Source: Caulobacteraceae bacterium (GTDB lineage: Bacteria > Pseudomonadota > Alphaproteobacteria > Caulobacterales > Caulobacteraceae). Taken from it: a DNA stretch of 6,625 nt. Positions 5,289 to 6,625 of this stretch are shown piece after piece. Below the pieces are notes generated by a model. That model was given only the letters and a program-made list of their open reading frames with translations, ran no database searches and had not been told where the DNA came from. The stretch covers positions 1 through 6,625 of the forward strand of contig JANXWN010000464.1 in NCBI GenBank assembly GCA_025351125.1. The letters run 5' to 3'. Positions within the stretch are counted from its first letter, which is position 1. Each line of letters begins with the position of its first letter. The position numbers were made by a program, and so were the translations under genes.

Positions 5289-5366
5289 CCGTCCCGGCGA
5301 CCGTTCGCCTGACCCTGACGCGCCACGACAAGGCATCTCGAAACAAGTCAGCGGTCGCCGGGATGG
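5289..5366. repeat. Long inverted repeat in the convergent intergenic region
   Basis: TCCCGGCGACCG (5292-5303) is the exact reverse complement of CGGTCGCCGGGA (5352-5363). The helix extends outward to 5289/5366 with one G-U pair. Inside, CTGAC (5309-5313) can pair with GTCAG (5347-5351), leaving 5304-5308 as a bulge. The remaining 33-base loop and absent U tract argue against a standard intrinsic terminator. It shares TCCCGGCGA with the palindrome at the end of selU (1192-1200), so it may belong to the same interspersed repeat family. It fills most of the gap between the stops at 5284 (+) and 5391 (-) and could act as a terminator or stability element for either gene. Confidence 0.6.
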
Positions 5367-5390
5367 ATTGGCGTGTGAAACCGTCGCGCC

Positions 5391-6625
5391 TTACCGGGCC
5401 GTGCGTGTCAACCGTGCGAACCGCGTCACCATCGCCGCCGCCGCCGCCGCGAGGGCGACGCACAGGCCGATCCAGACTCCCAGGCCTTGCATATGCAACC
5501 CTACCGCTAAAAACACGCACACCGGCGCGCCAATCAGCCAATAGCTGCCGCCCGCCAGGATCATAGGCATTCGGGCGTCCTTGAGGCCACGCAGTGACTG
5601 CGCGCCGACCACTTGCAGAGCATCGAACACCTGAAAGGCGGCGGCGACTTTGAGGAAGACAGCGGCCAGAGCGATGGTCGCCAAGTCGGCGGGGGTGCGC
5701 CCTGCCAAATAAAGGCCGGCGATTTGCGCGCCCCAAAGCGCCATCGCCACGCCGCACAAGCTGACAAAGCCCGCCCCGATCGCCATGGCGACCATACCCG
5801 CCCGTCGCGCGGCTTGGTGGTCGCCGGCGCCCACGGCCAAACCCACCCGCACGGTCGAGGCCATGCCGACGCCCAGAGGCACCATGAAGGTCACCGACGC
5901 GAAATTGAGCGCGATTTGATGCGCCGCCAGGGGGGTCGCGCCGAATGTGCCCATCAACAGCGTCATGGCGTTAAACAACATGGCTTCGAAGATCATCGTC
6001 ATCCCGATCGGCATCCCAAGGCGAAACACCTCGGCCAATTTGGCCCCGACCGGCCGGCCGAACCGACGGAAAACGCGATAGGCGCGCAAGGCGGGCGAGG
6101 CCTGAACGAAGGCCAGCATGCCCAGAAAACTGAACAGGTCCGCCAGGGCGGTGGCTAGGCCCGAGCCGACAATCCCTAGCCGCGGCGCGCCGAAATGTCC
6201 GAAGATCAGGCTGTAGCCGAGCAGGGCGTTAACCGCGAGGGTCGCGCCCATCACCCACAAACCCGCGCGGGGCTTTCCAAGCGCGGTGGTGAAATTGCGT
6301 AGCACGAGGAAGCCCAGCGACGTGGGTAGGGCGAACGCCAGCAACCGCAAAAACTTGCCCGCGCCTGCGGCCAGTTCGGGGTCCTGCCGACACGCCAACA
6401 GGATATCCTCGCCAAACCACAACACGCCCATCATCGGCGCGGCGATGATCGCGGCCGCCCACAGCCCCATACGAAAGGACGCCCGCACGGCGCCGCGATC
6501 ATTGGGCCGTTCGCCCAAAATGTGCGCCACCATCGGCGAGATAGCCGCCGCCGGTCCGGCCCCCAACAACCAGGCGAAAAAGAATACCGTATTGCCGATC
6601 GCCGCGGCGGCCAGCGCGATCCGGC
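5391..6625 (-). CDS. MATE family (NorM-type) multidrug efflux transporter, N-terminus missing
   Basis: The frame is open at the window edge and stops at TAA (5391-5393), giving 410 visible residues. NorM-type MATE proteins have about 450-460, so roughly 45 are missing. A TTG at 6569 is internal and not a start, because in-frame coding continues upstream (RIALAAAAIGNTVFFFAW). The protein is an inner-membrane antiporter that exports organic cations or drugs using a sodium or proton gradient. About ten or eleven hydrophobic segments are visible. Family motifs include GAGPAAAISPMVAHILGE in the first half and AAHQIALNFASVTFMVPLGV with STVRVG in the second, the hallmark of the second MatE repeat. 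LRGLKDARMPM is the typical loop in the last third. The C-terminus has an alanine run (VALAAAAAAM) encoded by a triplet repeat. Substrate and coupling ion cannot be assigned. It is convergent with the secreted-protein gene. Confidence 0.95.
   Translation of the reverse strand, partial: RIALAAAAIGNTVFFFAWLLGAGPAAAISPMVAHILGERPNDRGAVRASFRMGLWAAAIIAAPMMGVLWFGEDILLACRQDPELAAGAGKFLRLLAFALPTSLGFLVLRNFTTALGKPRAGLWVMGATLAVNALLGYSLIFGHFGAPRLGIVGSGLATALADLFSFLGMLAFVQASPALRAYRVFRRFGRPVGAKLAEVFRLGMPIGMTMIFEAMLFNAMTLLMGTFGATPLAAHQIALNFASVTFMVPLGVGMASTVRVGLAVGAGDHQAARRAGMVAMAIGAGFVSLCGVAMALWGAQIAGLYLAGRTPADLATIALAAVFLKVAAAFQVFDALQVVGAQSLRGLKDARMPMILAGGSYWLIGAPVCVFLAVGLHMQGLGVWIGLCVALAAAAAAMVTRFARLTRTAR
5433..5450. 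repeat. (CGC)6 triplet repeat within the MATE gene
   Basis: Six perfect CGC units encode the six-alanine run near the MATE C-terminus (read as GCG on the - strand). The run sits in the last membrane segment, where alanine is tolerated. Slippage here would change length by whole codons, so the frame would be kept. Confidence 0.6.

Noticed and set aside
5089..5757. Open frame of 222 codons on the - strand across the convergent gap and the MATE 3' end
   Set aside because: It is a shadow of the MATE gene in another frame plus antisense of the secreted-protein gene, with biased Arg/Gly composition.
1..6625. Defence system, prophage, CRISPR array, biosynthetic cluster or new multi-gene system
   Set aside because: There are no nucleases, integrases, repeat arrays or toxin-antitoxin pairs, and apart from selU-selD no set of genes shares a function.

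Overview
The window is about 6.6 kb of GC-rich, gene-dense DNA with short intergenic gaps and no phage, transposon, CRISPR or RNA genes. It looks like the chromosome of a Gram-negative proteobacterium, most likely an alphaproteobacterium. The reasons are the family mix (thiolase, SelU/SelD, DUF2855, DUF1272, NorM-type MATE), two Sec signal peptides, and a palindromic repeat of the kind that reads PAFAG/VPAKAG in translation. The species cannot be named from this.

Layout. Bases 1-101 are the last 32 codons of a biosynthetic-type acetyl-CoA acetyltransferase. Bases 123-1232 encode SelU (MnmH), the tRNA 2-selenouridine synthase, and 1358-2407 encode SelD, selenide water dikinase. Then come a small secreted glycine-rich protein (2484-2738) and a DUF2855 protein (2826-3923), with a strong hairpin between them. 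All of these are on the + strand. A limonene-epoxide-hydrolase-like protein (3988-4359, - strand) is divergent from a small cysteine-rich DUF1272 protein (4442-4684, + strand). A secreted protein with a probable dimeric alpha-beta barrel fold follows (4823-5284, + strand). A MATE efflux pump (5391 to the window end, - strand) converges on it and loses its N-terminus at the edge.

How the genes work together. The one clear functional unit is selU-selD: SelD makes selenophosphate from selenide and ATP, and SelU uses it to convert 2-thiouridine to 2-selenouridine at the wobble position of certain tRNAs. SelD has Cys rather than Sec at its active site, and no selA, selB or selC is present here, so tRNA modification is the only selenium use the window itself supports. 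The remaining genes look like unrelated housekeeping or accessory genes.

I did not find a convincing undescribed multi-gene system. The points most worth a second look are non-coding: a near-identical sequence block just upstream of both the selU and selD start codons, a palindromic repeat apparently absorbed into the 3' end of selU with a possible relative between 5289 and 5366, a 14-bp RNA hairpin at 2757-2790, and a dyad in the divergent promoter region at 4377-4401.
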